64,000 bases of DNA from Streptomyces sp. yr375 (GCF_900110755.1 NZ_FOFF01000018.1:82824-146823), one strand, 5' to 3'; counted from the first letter of the stretch, positions 33,772 through 42,863 are shown. The notes: generated from the sequence alone by a model not told the origin. Translations and numbers: made by a program.

Positions 33772-34896
33772 GTGACTGAGATCGAGATCGGGCGCGGCAA
33801 GCGCGGCCGCCGGGCGTACGCCTTCGACGACATCGCCGTCGTCCCCAGCCGCCGTACGCGGGACCCGAAGGAGGTCTCGATCGCCTGGCAGATCGACGCC
33901 TACCGCTTCGAGCTGCCCTTCCTGGCCGCGCCCATGGACTCGGTCGTCTCCCCGGCCACCGCGATCCGTATCGGCGAGCTCGGCGGCCTCGGCGTCCTCA
34001 ACCTAGAGGGCCTGTGGACGCGGCACGAGGACCCGCAGCCGCTGCTCGACGAGATCGTCGGGCTGGACGCGGACACCGCGACCCGCCGCCTCCAGGAGAT
34101 CTACGCGGCCCCCATCAAGGAGGAGCTGATCGGGCAGCGCATCAAGGAGGTGCGCGACTCGGGCGTGGTCACCGCCGCCGCGCTCTCCCCGCAGCGCACG
34201 GCCCAGTTCTCCAAGGCCGTCGTCGACGCGGGCGTGGACATCTTCGTCATCCGCGGTACGACGGTCTCGGCGGAGCACGTCTCCGGTTCGCACGAGCCGC
34301 TGAACCTGAAGCAGTTCATCTACGAGCTCGACGTCCCGGTGATCGTCGGCGGCTGCGCCACCTACACGGCGGCCCTGCACCTGATGCGTACGGGCGCGGC
34401 GGGCGTCCTGGTCGGCTTCGGCGGCGGCGCGGCGCACACCACGCGCAACGTGCTGGGCATCCAGGTCCCGATGGCGACCGCGGTCGCGGACGTGGCGGCG
34501 GCCCGCCGCGACTACATGGACGAGTCCGGCGGCCGGTACGTGCACGTGATTGCGGACGGCGGCGTCGGCTGGTCCGGCGACCTGGCCAAGGCGATCGCCT
34601 GCGGCGCCGACTCGGTGATGATGGGCTCCCCGCTCGCGCGCGCGACCGACGCGCCGGGCCGTGGCCACCACTGGGGCATGGAGGCCGTCAACGAGGAGCT
34701 GCCGCGCGGCAAGAAGGTCGACCTCGGCACGGTCGGCACCCTCGAGGAGGTCCTGACGGGCCCCTCGCACACGCCCGACGGCTCGATGAACCTCTTCGGC
34801 GCCCTGCGCCGCGCCATGGCCACCACCGGCTACAGCGAGCTGAAGGAGTTCCAGCGCGTCGAGGTCACGGTGGCGGACTCGGTACACCGGCGGTAG
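33772..34896 (+). CDS. guaB3: GuaB3-type IMP dehydrogenase paralogue without CBS domains
   Basis: A 374-residue IMPDH/GMPR-barrel protein (AYAFDDIAVVPSRRTRDPKEV, FLAAPMDSVVSP, VIADGGVGWSGDLAKAIACGADSVMMGSPLA). It lacks the CBS pair of GuaB. The catalytic loop reads VGFGGGAAHTTRN, so His222 stands where IMPDH has its nucleophilic cysteine. The start is GTG 33772, 116 bases after guaB. Pairing of guaB with guaB3 is conserved in actinobacteria; its reaction is not established, and classical IMPDH chemistry seems unlikely without the cysteine. Confidence 0.88.
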   Translation: MTEIEIGRGKRGRRAYAFDDIAVVPSRRTRDPKEVSIAWQIDAYRFELPFLAAPMDSVVSPATAIRIGELGGLGVLNLEGLWTRHEDPQPLLDEIVGLDADTATRRLQEIYAAPIKEELIGQRIKEVRDSGVVTAAALSPQRTAQFSKAVVDAGVDIFVIRGTTVSAEHVSGSHEPLNLKQFIYELDVPVIVGGCATYTAALHLMRTGAAGVLVGFGGGAAHTTRNVLGIQVPMATAVADVAAARRDYMDESGGRYVHVIADGGVGWSGDLAKAIACGADSVMMGSPLARATDAPGRGHHWGMEAVNEELPRGKKVDLGTVGTLEEVLTGPSHTPDGSMNLFGALRRAMATTGYSELKEFQRVEVTVADSVHRR

Positions 34897-34925
34897 TCCC
34901 TTAGACGGTCGTCCCTTAGACGGTC

Positions 34926-34971
34926 GAGAGGGGCCGGTCAGCTCACTTGGGTGAGGTGACCGGCCCCTCTC
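34926..34971 (+). terminator. strong terminator after guaB3
   Basis: GAGAGGGGCCGGTCA (34926-34940) pairs perfectly with TGACCGGCCCCTCTC (34957-34971); within the loop CTCAC-TTGG-GTGAG forms a further five pairs. CGTATGT follows. The remaining sequence to 35236 is G-rich low-complexity DNA with no gene. Confidence 0.85.
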
Positions 34972-35236
34972 GTATGTCCGGCGGCCGGTCGGGCGGGCAG
35001 CCGGTCGGGCGGGCGCGCTGGGGCGTGTGGTGTGGCGTGGGGGCGCGCGGGTGCGTTCGGGGCTGATGAGGGCTGGTCAGGGGGGTGGCGGGCGGTAGCG
35101 TCCATGTCGGCGCCCCAGTTGTGTGGGGTGCCCCCTTCCAAGGACACCGTTCCGGACCCCGCCCTCGGGGCCCGGCCCGATTTCCTGAACGAGCCGTCCA
35201 CCGGGCCACTGGTCGGCGTCGTGGAAGGGGGCGCCC

Positions 35237-35332
35237 ATGGGACGCCATCGCAAGCCAACCCGCTGGGACCGGATCCGTCTTCGGATGGTGAAGTGCCGGA
35301 GGAGGTGGATCTTGCGACTTTTCGGATGGTGA
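35237..35332 (+). CDS. 31-residue arginine/tryptophan-rich peptide (small ORF)
   Basis: ATG 35237 has GGAAGGGGG seven bases upstream and opens 31 codons: MGRHRKPTRWDRIRLRMV then KCRRRWILRLFGW. It carries 12 Arg or Lys and three Trp, so it is strongly cationic and amphipathic. The good ribosome site and the biased composition suggest a real peptide, but no family is recognised. It sits in the guaB3-to-dehydrogenase spacer, after a terminator, so it would need its own promoter. Confidence 0.4.
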   Translation: MGRHRKPTRWDRIRLRMVKCRRRWILRLFGW

Positions 35333-35492
35333 GCGGCCGCCCCCAAACACATTAGGGGCGGACACTCCGTGAACCATCAGGAGCCTGCCGCAGTGGCCGC
35401 TGCGGTGGGCTCCACCTGTTTCGTACGTTACCGGCGGCCCGTGTCCTGCGCCACCAGCCCCTGGAGCCCGGGTCGGTCGCGTGCGCCCCGGT

Positions 35493-36701
35493 TCACAACC
35501 GGTGCGCCGCCCCCGTGGGAGTGGCCCCGCGCGTGTCCAGCAGCAGTTGCGCCTTCACCGACAGGCCCTGGAGGTCGTACGTCCGGTGCTGCTGGAGGAG
35601 GATCGTCAGGTCGGCGTCGGCGGCGGCCTCGTAGAAGGAGTCGGCGCGGGGGACCGGGCGGTCCAGGACGCTCCAGGACGGGATGTGCGGGTCGTGGTAG
35701 CTGACGGCCGCGCCGAGTTCCATCAGGCGGATCGCGATCTCGCGCGCGGGGGTGCCCTGCTGGTCGGCGAGGTCGGGCTTGTAGGTGACGCCGAGCAGCA
35801 GCACGCGCGCGCCCCGCGCGGACTTGCCGTGCTCGTTCAGGAGCGCGGCGGCGCGCTGGACGACGTAGCGGGGCATGCGGCTGTTGACCTGCTGGGCGAG
35901 TTCGACCATGCGCAGGGGGCTGCCGGGGTGGCCGGTGCGGTCCAGGGGGACGGAGTGGCCGCCGACGCCCGGGCCGGGGCGGAAGGCCTCGAAGCCGAAC
36001 GGCTTGGTCTCCGCGCAGCGGACGACGTCCCACAGGTCGACGCCCAAGTCGTGGCAGAGGACGGCCATTTCGTTGACGAGGGCGATGTTGACGTGCCGGA
36101 AGTTGGTCTCCAGGAGCTGCACGGTCTCGGCTTCCCGCAGGCCACGCGCGCGTACCACCTTGTCGGTGAGCCGGCTGTAGAACGCGGCGGCGGACTCGGT
36201 GCAGGCGGGGGTGAGTCCGCCGATGACCTTCGGGGTGTTGGCCGGGGTGAAGGCGCGGCTGCCCGGGTCGACCCGGCTGGGGGAGTAGGCGAGGTGGAAA
36301 TCGCGGCCCGCGCGGAGGCCGGACGTCTCCTCCAGGAGTGGCCGCAGGAATTCCTCCGTCGCCCCGGGGTGCACGGGGGACTCCAGGATGACGGTGGTGT
36401 GCGGGCGCAGGTGTCCGGCGAGGGTACGGGCGGCGGCCTCCACCTGGCTCAGGTCGAGTCCGCCGTCCGCGTCGCGCGGGGTCGGGGCGCAGATGACGGC
36501 GGTGCGCACCCGGCCCAGTTCGGCGGGGTTGGTGGCGGGCCGGAAGCCCCCCGAGAGCATCCGGCGCAGTTCGGCGGGGCTGAGGGAGCCGGCCTCGGGG
36601 CCGGTGCGGTAGCCGATGGTGGGGATGCCGGCGGCCACGGCGGCCTGGGCCAGGGGCAGGCCGAGCGGGCCGAGTCCGATGACGGCGAGATCTGCGGGCA
36701 T
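35493..36701 (-). CDS. UDP-glucose/ManNAc dehydrogenase homologue with altered active site
   Basis: A 402-residue protein of the nucleotide-sugar dehydrogenase family. The Rossmann start is LAVIGLGPLGLPLAQAAVAAG; middle and C-terminal domains show ESPVHPGATEEFL, FRHVNIALVNEMAVL and LLLGVTYKPDLADQQGTPARE. The catalytic motif that should read GGHC is GGHS (Ser250), and the lysine and asparagine of the AE..K...N motif are Gln195 and Thr199. The usual two-step oxidation through a cysteine thioester is therefore unlikely; a binding or single-step role is possible (inference). The ATG at 36701 is the start. Confidence 0.78.
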   Translation of the reverse strand: MPADLAVIGLGPLGLPLAQAAVAAGIPTIGYRTGPEAGSLSPAELRRMLSGGFRPATNPAELGRVRTAVICAPTPRDADGGLDLSQVEAAARTLAGHLRPHTTVILESPVHPGATEEFLRPLLEETSGLRAGRDFHLAYSPSRVDPGSRAFTPANTPKVIGGLTPACTESAAAFYSRLTDKVVRARGLREAETVQLLETNFRHVNIALVNEMAVLCHDLGVDLWDVVRCAETKPFGFEAFRPGPGVGGHSVPLDRTGHPGSPLRMVELAQQVNSRMPRYVVQRAAALLNEHGKSARGARVLLLGVTYKPDLADQQGTPAREIAIRLMELGAAVSYHDPHIPSWSVLDRPVPRADSFYEAAADADLTILLQQHRTYDLQGLSVKAQLLLDTRGATPTGAAHRL

Positions 36702-36821
36702 GGCGTATGCCGTCCTTCCCAGTAACCGAGGTGGGACAGGTGCGCAAGCCCTGTGGACAGGATGGGCGAGCGCAATGTCAGACTAGGAGTAAATATGACC
36801 GTTATGTGGGATTGGTCGGCT

Positions 36822-36950
36822 GTGTTGATCTGCCGTGTCGATCCGCAGGGTCGATCCGCAGGGTCGATCCGCCGTGTCGATCCGCCGTGTCGATCCGCTG
36901 TGTTGATCCGAGGTGCTGATCCGCTGTGTTGATCCGAGGTGCTGACCGGC
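36822..36950. repeat. 13-bp tandem array, ten copies
   Basis: The unit is close to GTGTCGATCCGCC. The GATC core (GACC in the last unit) recurs at exact 13-base steps from 36827 to 36944 (36827, 36840, 36853, 36866, 36879, 36892, 36905, 36918, 36931, 36944). Units vary (GTGTC, GGGTC, GTGTT, GTGCT). A 13-bp period is not codon-compatible. The array lies 165 bp before glpD; the rest of the spacer (36702-37113) shows no gene. Confidence 0.9.
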
Positions 36951-37113
36951 CCGTTTTCCGGGAGGTCCGCTCCGGTTCCGTGAGAGTTGTCCACAGGCTG
37001 GGGGTGAGTGGTGGCTGAAGTCGGGCAACACGGTCAGAATCTGGGCATGGGGGTTACGGACCGGGCCTCGCCCTGACGGGTGCGGCCGGCGCGACCGACA
37101 GCGGGAGGCAGCG

Positions 37114-38820
37114 GTGAGGACAGCGACACTGGGGCCGGCGCAGCGAGCCGAGTCACTGGCGGCCATGGCCGAGCGCGAACTGGACGTGCTGGTGGTGGGA
37201 GCGGGCGTGGTCGGCGCGGGCACCGCCCTGGACGCCGTGACGCGCGGCCTGTCCACGGGTCTGGTCGAGGCGCGCGACTGGGCGTCGGGCACGTCGAGCA
37301 GGTCCAGCAAGCTGATCCACGGCGGTCTGCGCTACCTGGAGATGCTCGACTTCGCCCTCGTACGGGAGGCGCTGAAGGAGCGCGGGCTGCTGCTGGAGCG
37401 GCTCGCTCCGCATCTCGTGAAGCCGGTGCCCTTCCTGTACCCGCTCCAGCACAAGGGCTGGGAGCGGCTGTACGCCGGTTCGGGCGTCGCGCTCTACGAC
37501 GCGATGTCCATGGCCCGCGGGCACGGCCGGGGCCTGCCGACGCACCGCCACCTGACCCGCCGTCACGCGCTGCGCGTCGCCCCCGCCTTGAAGAAGGACG
37601 CGCTGGTGGGAGCGTTGCAGTACTACGACGCCCAGATGGACGACGCCCGCTTCGTCGCCACCCTCGTGCGTACGGCGGTGTCCTACGGGGCGAGGGCGGC
37701 CAACCGCGCGCGGGTGACGGGTTTTCTGCGCGAGGGCGAGCGGGTCGTGGGCGCGCGCGTGCAGGACGTCGAGGGGGGCGGGGAGTACGAGATCCGCGCC
37801 CGGCAGATCGTCAACGCCACGGGCGTGTGGACCGACGACACGCAGGCCATGGTGGGGGAGCGCGGTCAGTTCCACGTCCGCGCCTCCAAGGGCATCCACC
37901 TCGTCGTGCCGAGGGACCGGATCTCGTCCTCGACCGGGCTGATCCTGCGCACCGAGAAGTCCGTGCTGTTCGTCATCCCCTGGGGCCGGCACTGGATCAT
38001 CGGTACGACCGACACCGACTGGGACCTCGACAAGGCTCACCCGGCGGCGTCCAGCGCCGATATCGACTACCTCCTCGAGCATGTGAACTCGGTGCTCGCG
38101 GTACCGCTGACCAGGGACGACGTCGAAGGCGTGTACGCGGGGCTACGGCCGCTGCTGGCCGGCGAGTCCGACGCCACCAGCAAGCTGTCGCGGGAGCACA
38201 CCGTCGCGCATCCGGCGCCGGGGCTGGTGGTCGTGGCGGGCGGCAAGTACACGACGTACCGGGTGATGGCGAAGGACGCGACCGACGAGGCGGTGCGCGG
38301 CCTCGACCAGCGCGTCGCCGACTGCGTCACGGAGGACGTGCCGCTGCTGGGCGCGGAGGGCTACCGGGCGCTGTGGAACGCGCGGGCGCGGATCGCCGCG
38401 CGGACGGGCCTGCACGTGGTGCGGGTGGAGCATCTGCTGAACCGTTTCGGGGCGATGGCGGAGGAGGTGCTGGACCTCATCGCGGTGGACCCGTCGCTCG
38501 GCGAGCCGCTCCAGTACGCCGACGACTATCTGCGCGCCGAGATCGTCTACGCCGCCTCCCACGAGGGGGCACGGCACCTGGACGACGTGCTGACGCGCCG
38601 CACGCGCATCTCCATCGAGACCTTCGACCGCGGCACGCGCAGCGCCCGCGAGGCCGCCGAACTGATGGCACCGGTCCTCGGCTGGGACAAGGACCACATC
38701 GAGCGCGAGGTCCGCCACTACGAGAAGCGCGTGGAGGCCGAACGCGAGTCCCAACGCCAGCCCGACGACCTGACAGCAGACGCGGCCCGCCTGGGCGCAC
38801 CGGACATCGTCCCGCTGTGA
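37114..38820 (+). CDS. glpD: glycerol-3-phosphate dehydrogenase (FAD, aerobic)
   Basis: Membrane-associated flavoenzyme oxidising glycerol-3-phosphate to dihydroxyacetone phosphate. At 568 residues it shows the FAD loop LDVLVVGAGVVGAGTALDA, the family signature SSRSSKLIHGGLRYLE, GTTDTDWD and GGKYTTYRVMAKDATDEAV. The GTG start follows GGGAGG. It is monocistronic as far as visible; no glpK or glpF is adjacent. The last 40 bases are duplicated in the downstream spacer. Confidence 0.94.
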   Translation: MRTATLGPAQRAESLAAMAERELDVLVVGAGVVGAGTALDAVTRGLSTGLVEARDWASGTSSRSSKLIHGGLRYLEMLDFALVREALKERGLLLERLAPHLVKPVPFLYPLQHKGWERLYAGSGVALYDAMSMARGHGRGLPTHRHLTRRHALRVAPALKKDALVGALQYYDAQMDDARFVATLVRTAVSYGARAANRARVTGFLREGERVVGARVQDVEGGGEYEIRARQIVNATGVWTDDTQAMVGERGQFHVRASKGIHLVVPRDRISSSTGLILRTEKSVLFVIPWGRHWIIGTTDTDWDLDKAHPAASSADIDYLLEHVNSVLAVPLTRDDVEGVYAGLRPLLAGESDATSKLSREHTVAHPAPGLVVVAGGKYTTYRVMAKDATDEAVRGLDQRVADCVTEDVPLLGAEGYRALWNARARIAARTGLHVVRVEHLLNRFGAMAEEVLDLIAVDPSLGEPLQYADDYLRAEIVYAASHEGARHLDDVLTRRTRISIETFDRGTRSAREAAELMAPVLGWDKDHIEREVRHYEKRVEAERESQRQPDDLTADAARLGAPDIVPL

Positions 38821-39378
38821 CGCTGCCGGGCCCGGGCTGACCCGGCCGGGCCCGGGCCGGCCGGGTCTGGCTCGGCTTGGCCTGGACCCGCTCGGCCTGA
38901 CCCGTCCTGGCCCGGGTCGGCGCGGTTCGGCTTGGCCCGGCGTGGCTTGGCTCGGCCTAACCCGGGTCGGCCGGGTGTGGCCTGACCCGGGTCGGCAGGG
39001 TCTGGCGTGGCCCGGCCTGGCGCGCCCGGCTCGGCGCGGCCTGGCCCGCCTGGGCGCACCAGACATCGTCCCGCTCTGACGCTGCCTGGCCCACCCTGAC
39101 CCGGGTAGGCCGGGTCTGACCCGACTCGGCGCGGTTCGGCCTGGCCCGGCGTGGCTTGGCTCGGCCTAACCCGGGTCGGCCGGGTGCGGCCCGGCTCGGC
39201 CTGGCCCGGCTCGGCCTGGCCCGGCTTGGTCCCGCAGGGCTTGCCTGGCCTCTCCAGCCTGTCTGGGCTCGGCTGGGCGAGCCCTGTCCGGGCTGGCCCG
39301 ACTCGGCCGTTCCGGCCGACCTCCGGTTCACTCGAACGAGTGTTGGGAATCGGGATCTCTGTTCGGAACCGGCTCGTT
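38821..39378. repeat. degenerate GC-rich repeat spacer containing a copy of the glpD 3' end
   Basis: The spacer is filled with imperfect words such as GGCCTGGCCCGGCTCGG. Two larger duplications are visible. The glpD end (GGGCGCACC-r-GACATCGTCCC, from about 38793) is repeated at about 39052. A block beginning GCGGTTCGGC (38922) and reading through CGGCCTAACCCGGGTCGGCC recurs at 39131. Nothing here looks coding; long frames in it are composition artefacts. Confidence 0.8.
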
Positions 39379-40425
39379 CTACGGGTTGCGAGGGCAGAAT
39401 TCGGCGGCGAGCAAGGCCGGTTCGAGGTCGGGATCTGCGATCGCCGTCGTGTTCACCCGGAAGGTGAGGACACGCCGACCGTCGAGGGTGGCCGCGGTGC
39501 GCACGTAGCTGCCGGAGATCTGGCCGTTGTGTCCCCACACCGTGACGCCGCACGGGAGCTTCAGGGGGAACAGGCCCATGCCGTACGAGCCGTGTGCGGT
39601 ACGGGTGTCGAGCATCTCGCGCAGCAGGCGCGGGGGCAGCAGCTCGCCGCCGAGCAGCGCAGCGTAGAAGCGGTCCAGGTCGGCGAGCGTGGTCACCAGC
39701 TCGCCCGCGGCCCCGGCCACCCGCGGGTCGAGTTCGGTGACGTCGGTCCCGTACGTGTCGTAGGCGCGGCCGTGCGGGGAGGGCAGAGAGGTACGGGAGC
39801 CAGGGAAGGAGGTGCCCGTCAGACGCAGGGGAGCGATGATCCGCCGCTCGGCCTCCGTGGCGTACGAGCGGCCGGTGACCTGCTCGACGACCAGGCCGAG
39901 CAGGACGTAGTTGGTGTTGGAGTAGGCGAAGCGGCCGAGGTCGGCCGGAGAGTGGGTGAGTGCGATACGGACGGCTTGAAGCGGAGTCAGGGGCACGACG
40001 CCCCCGGTGTCCCGGGTGAAGTCGTACAGGCCGCTGGTGTGGGTGAGCAGGGAACGAAGGGTCAGCGCGCGCCCGTGGTTGCCCGCCCCGCGCACCACTC
40101 CCGGCAGGTGCGTCTCCACGGTGTCGGACAGCGACAGCCGGTGTTCTGCGGCCAGTTGGAGCACGACGGTCGCGAGAAAGGTCTTCGTGACGCTGCCGGC
40201 CCGGAAGTGGTCGGACGCGGAGATGCCAGGACCCGCCACGGCGTAGCGGGTGCCGCTCTCCTCACGGGCCAGCAGGGCGGCGGCGGGCGCCTTGCCCCGG
40301 GTGAGGAGCAGCGGGAGGAGGGAGTCCGTGGGCGATGCGGGGGCGGCTCGCGAACCGGTCGTGAGCAGGCCGAGGAGCAGCAGGGCCACGGGGACGGCCA
40401 AGAGGCTCCGAAGCGGTGGCGTCAC
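39379..40425 (-). CDS. secreted serine hydrolase (beta-lactamase / DD-peptidase class)
   Basis: A 348-residue exported protein with a signal peptide (LLAVPVALLLLGLLTTGSRAAPA). The nucleophile motif SxxK is SVTK in FRAGSVTKTFLATVV, the second motif YSN is in RFAYSNTNYVLLG, and the third motif is HNG in VWGHNGQISGS. HTSGLYDF is typical of D-alanyl-D-alanine carboxypeptidase-like proteins. Substrate unproven; peptidoglycan peptides are likely. It is divergent from the first kinase gene across a 240-bp spacer. Confidence 0.85.
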   Translation of the reverse strand: MTPPLRSLLAVPVALLLLGLLTTGSRAAPASPTDSLLPLLLTRGKAPAAALLAREESGTRYAVAGPGISASDHFRAGSVTKTFLATVVLQLAAEHRLSLSDTVETHLPGVVRGAGNHGRALTLRSLLTHTSGLYDFTRDTGGVVPLTPLQAVRIALTHSPADLGRFAYSNTNYVLLGLVVEQVTGRSYATEAERRIIAPLRLTGTSFPGSRTSLPSPHGRAYDTYGTDVTELDPRVAGAAGELVTTLADLDRFYAALLGGELLPPRLLREMLDTRTAHGSYGMGLFPLKLPCGVTVWGHNGQISGSYVRTAATLDGRRVLTFRVNTTAIADPDLEPALLAAEFCPRNP

Positions 40426-40667
40426 GGGATGGCTCCTTCACTGTCGCGCCCATCATCCAGGGCGCGGACAGGCCGGCTTGGCCGGGTCCCCGTCTCTCGA
40501 TCGGCAGGCACCCCGTGCTCGCTGGCCGGGAGCGGGCCGCACCTTCTGGCCGGAATGCTCCGCTCCCGGGTGCGGGCGGGAGGCGGTGAGGGGCACCCTG
40601 GGCGTTGGGCACTTGTCGGGTGAGGGACAATGAAGGCTCTGTCAGGGCGGGTTGCATGAGGGGACGC

Positions 40668-42863
40668 ATGTCGGAGGCGGAGCGGGCGGGGTCATCCCGT
40701 CAGGACAAGAGCGCACGTCTCCTCGCCGGGCGGTACCGGCTGGGAGACGTACTCGGCCGCGGCGGCATGGGGACGGTGTGGCGGGCCGAGGACGAGACCC
40801 TCGGGCGCACGGTCGCCGTCAAGGAGCTGCGGTTCCCGGGGAACATCGACGAGGACGAGAAGCGGCGGCTGATCACGCGGACGTTGCGCGAGGCCAAGGC
40901 CATCGCGCGGATCCGCAACAACAGCGCGGTGACGGTCTTCGACGTGGTCGAGGAGGACGACCGGCCGTGGATCGTGATGGAGCTCGTCGAGGGCAAGTCG
41001 CTCGCCGAGGTCATCCGTGAGGACGGCGTGCTGGAGCCGAAGCGTGCCGCCGAGGTCGGGCTCGCGATCCTCGACGTGCTGCGGTCCGCGCACCGCGAGG
41101 GCATCCTGCACCGTGACGTGAAGCCGTCGAACGTGCTGATCGCCGAGGACGGCCGGGTCGTGCTCACCGACTTCGGCATCGCCCAGGTCGAGGGCGACCC
41201 GTCGATCACCTCCACCGGCATGCTCGTCGGCGCGCCTTCCTACATCTCCCCGGAGCGGGCCCGCGGCCACAAGCCGGGTCCTGCGGCCGACCTGTGGTCG
41301 CTCGGCGGTCTGCTGTACGCGTCGGTCGAGGGCGCGCCCCCGTACGACAAGGGTTCCGCGATCGCGACGCTCACCGCGGTGATGACGGAGCAGTTGGAGG
41401 AGCCGAAGAACGCGGGTCCGCTGAAGGACGTCATCTACGGTCTGCTCACCAAGGATCCCGCGCGGCGGCTCGACGACGCCGGTGCGCGGGCGATGCTCGA
41501 CGAGGTGCTCCACGCACCGGACCCGCGGTATGCCGAGCCGGCGGACGTGACGAAGGTCGTGCCGCTGCCCGCGCAGCCGGACGCCCCCGGGGGCAAGGGG
41601 AGTTCGGCGGGCGCGGAGGCGGGCGAGAAGCTGCGCGGGGCGTTCCGGTCCGTGCGGAAGGCCGCCGCCGCGGCGGGGGCGGCGACCTCGGCGGCAGCGT
41701 CCCGCGGCAAGTCGCCGAACGGGGCGGGTACGAGTACGTCCGGCGTCTCCGGTGCGTCCGGTTCTGTGAGTGCGGGTGAGGCGCAGAGGGGTGGGGGTAC
41801 GGGTACGGGTTCTGCCGTCGCTCCGGCTGCTGCCGCTGCGACTGCTGCGCCTGCTGTGTCGGTGTCCAAGGCCTCGACGGCGTCGTCGGCGTCGGCTGCG
41901 ACGTCTGTGTCCAGGTCGGTTTCTGGGGCGGGCGCGGTGTCGGCGGCGGCTTCGTCGTCCGGGTCCGCGACTGCGGCTGTTCCTGCGGCGCGTTCCGGCT
42001 CCGGTGCTGGTGTTGGGGTCGGGTCCGGGGCTCGGGGGAGTGGCGAGGAGGGTGGGCGGAGTTCGGGGTGGCCTGTGATGGCGCCGCCGGATCTGCCGCC
42101 GCGGCCGGTGCCGAGGGCGCCGTTGACCGATGTGGTGCCGAAGCGGACGCTGGTGATCATCGCGGTGGTCGTGGTGCTCGCGGTGCTCGGTACCGTGCTG
42201 GCCCTCACGCTCGGCGGTGACGACGGCACCGCGAACGGCGCGAAGAGCGGCGGCGCGTCCAAGGCGGTGGCCGGCGGGAGCGCGAGCGCCGACACCAAGG
42301 CGGACGAGGCCGGCGAGAGCGGTACGGACGGGGCGTCGGCGCAGTCCGGCACGTCGTCCGGTGCCAAGCCGAGCAACACCGCCGCGGCCGGGGGCACCGG
42401 GTCCGGGGGCACCGCCACAGGCGAAGCCAAGGTGGCGACGGCGACGCACAAGGGCGGTCAGGGGTACTCGATCGGGCTGCCCGCCGGGTGGAAGTTCCAG
42501 TCGTCGGACTCCGCGGGGGACCGTTTCACCGGGCCCGACGGGCAGAAGCTGCTCGTCGCGTGGACGACCACGCCCAAGGACGACCCGGTCGCCGACTGGA
42601 AGAACCAGGAGAGCGGTATGACGCGCTCTCAGTACAAGAAGATTGGAATAGCGGCGGTGAGCTACCGCGGCTGGAACACGGCCGACTGGGAGTTCACCTA
42701 CACGGACAGCGGGACGGCGTACCGCACGATCGATCGCGGGTTCGTCGTGAGCGACAGTCTCGGGTACGCGTTGATGTACACGGCGAAGTCCGCCGCGTGG
42801 GGCACCGACCTGCGGGCGACCACCTGGACGACGCTGGCGGACACCTTCACGCCGAAGAAGTAG
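40668..42863 (+). CDS. membrane Ser/Thr protein kinase 1
   Basis: A 731-residue receptor kinase. The cytoplasmic N-terminal kinase domain has GRGGMGTVWRA, K52 in VAVKEL, HRDVKPSNVL and DFGIAQ, so it should be active. A Ser/Ala/Gly linker of about 170 residues leads to one membrane helix (LVIIAVVVVLAVLGTVLAL). The exported domain begins GYSIGLPAGWKF and contains WEFTYTDSG, a pattern shared with the next four genes. ATG 40668 has GAGGGG upstream; ATG 40656 is an alternative. It corresponds in position to the first gene of the five-kinase cluster known in S. coelicolor. Confidence 0.88.
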   Translation: MSEAERAGSSRQDKSARLLAGRYRLGDVLGRGGMGTVWRAEDETLGRTVAVKELRFPGNIDEDEKRRLITRTLREAKAIARIRNNSAVTVFDVVEEDDRPWIVMELVEGKSLAEVIREDGVLEPKRAAEVGLAILDVLRSAHREGILHRDVKPSNVLIAEDGRVVLTDFGIAQVEGDPSITSTGMLVGAPSYISPERARGHKPGPAADLWSLGGLLYASVEGAPPYDKGSAIATLTAVMTEQLEEPKNAGPLKDVIYGLLTKDPARRLDDAGARAMLDEVLHAPDPRYAEPADVTKVVPLPAQPDAPGGKGSSAGAEAGEKLRGAFRSVRKAAAAAGAATSAAASRGKSPNGAGTSTSGVSGASGSVSAGEAQRGGGTGTGSAVAPAAAAATAAPAVSVSKASTASSASAATSVSRSVSGAGAVSAAASSSGSATAAVPAARSGSGAGVGVGSGARGSGEEGGRSSGWPVMAPPDLPPRPVPRAPLTDVVPKRTLVIIAVVVVLAVLGTVLALTLGGDDGTANGAKSGGASKAVAGGSASADTKADEAGESGTDGASAQSGTSSGAKPSNTAAAGGTGSGGTATGEAKVATATHKGGQGYSIGLPAGWKFQSSDSAGDRFTGPDGQKLLVAWTTTPKDDPVADWKNQESGMTRSQYKKIGIAAVSYRGWNTADWEFTYTDSGTAYRTIDRGFVVSDSLGYALMYTAKSAAWGTDLRATTWTTLADTFTPKK

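Noticed and set aside
36449..36994. 181-residue protein encoded by the 13-bp array on the minus strand
   Set aside because: The 13-bp period shifts frame each unit; the translation is an artefact and overlaps the start of the dehydrogenase homologue.
38830..39310. Repeat spacer as a CRISPR array
   Set aside because: Repeats are imperfect, short and without regular unique spacers; no cas genes are present.
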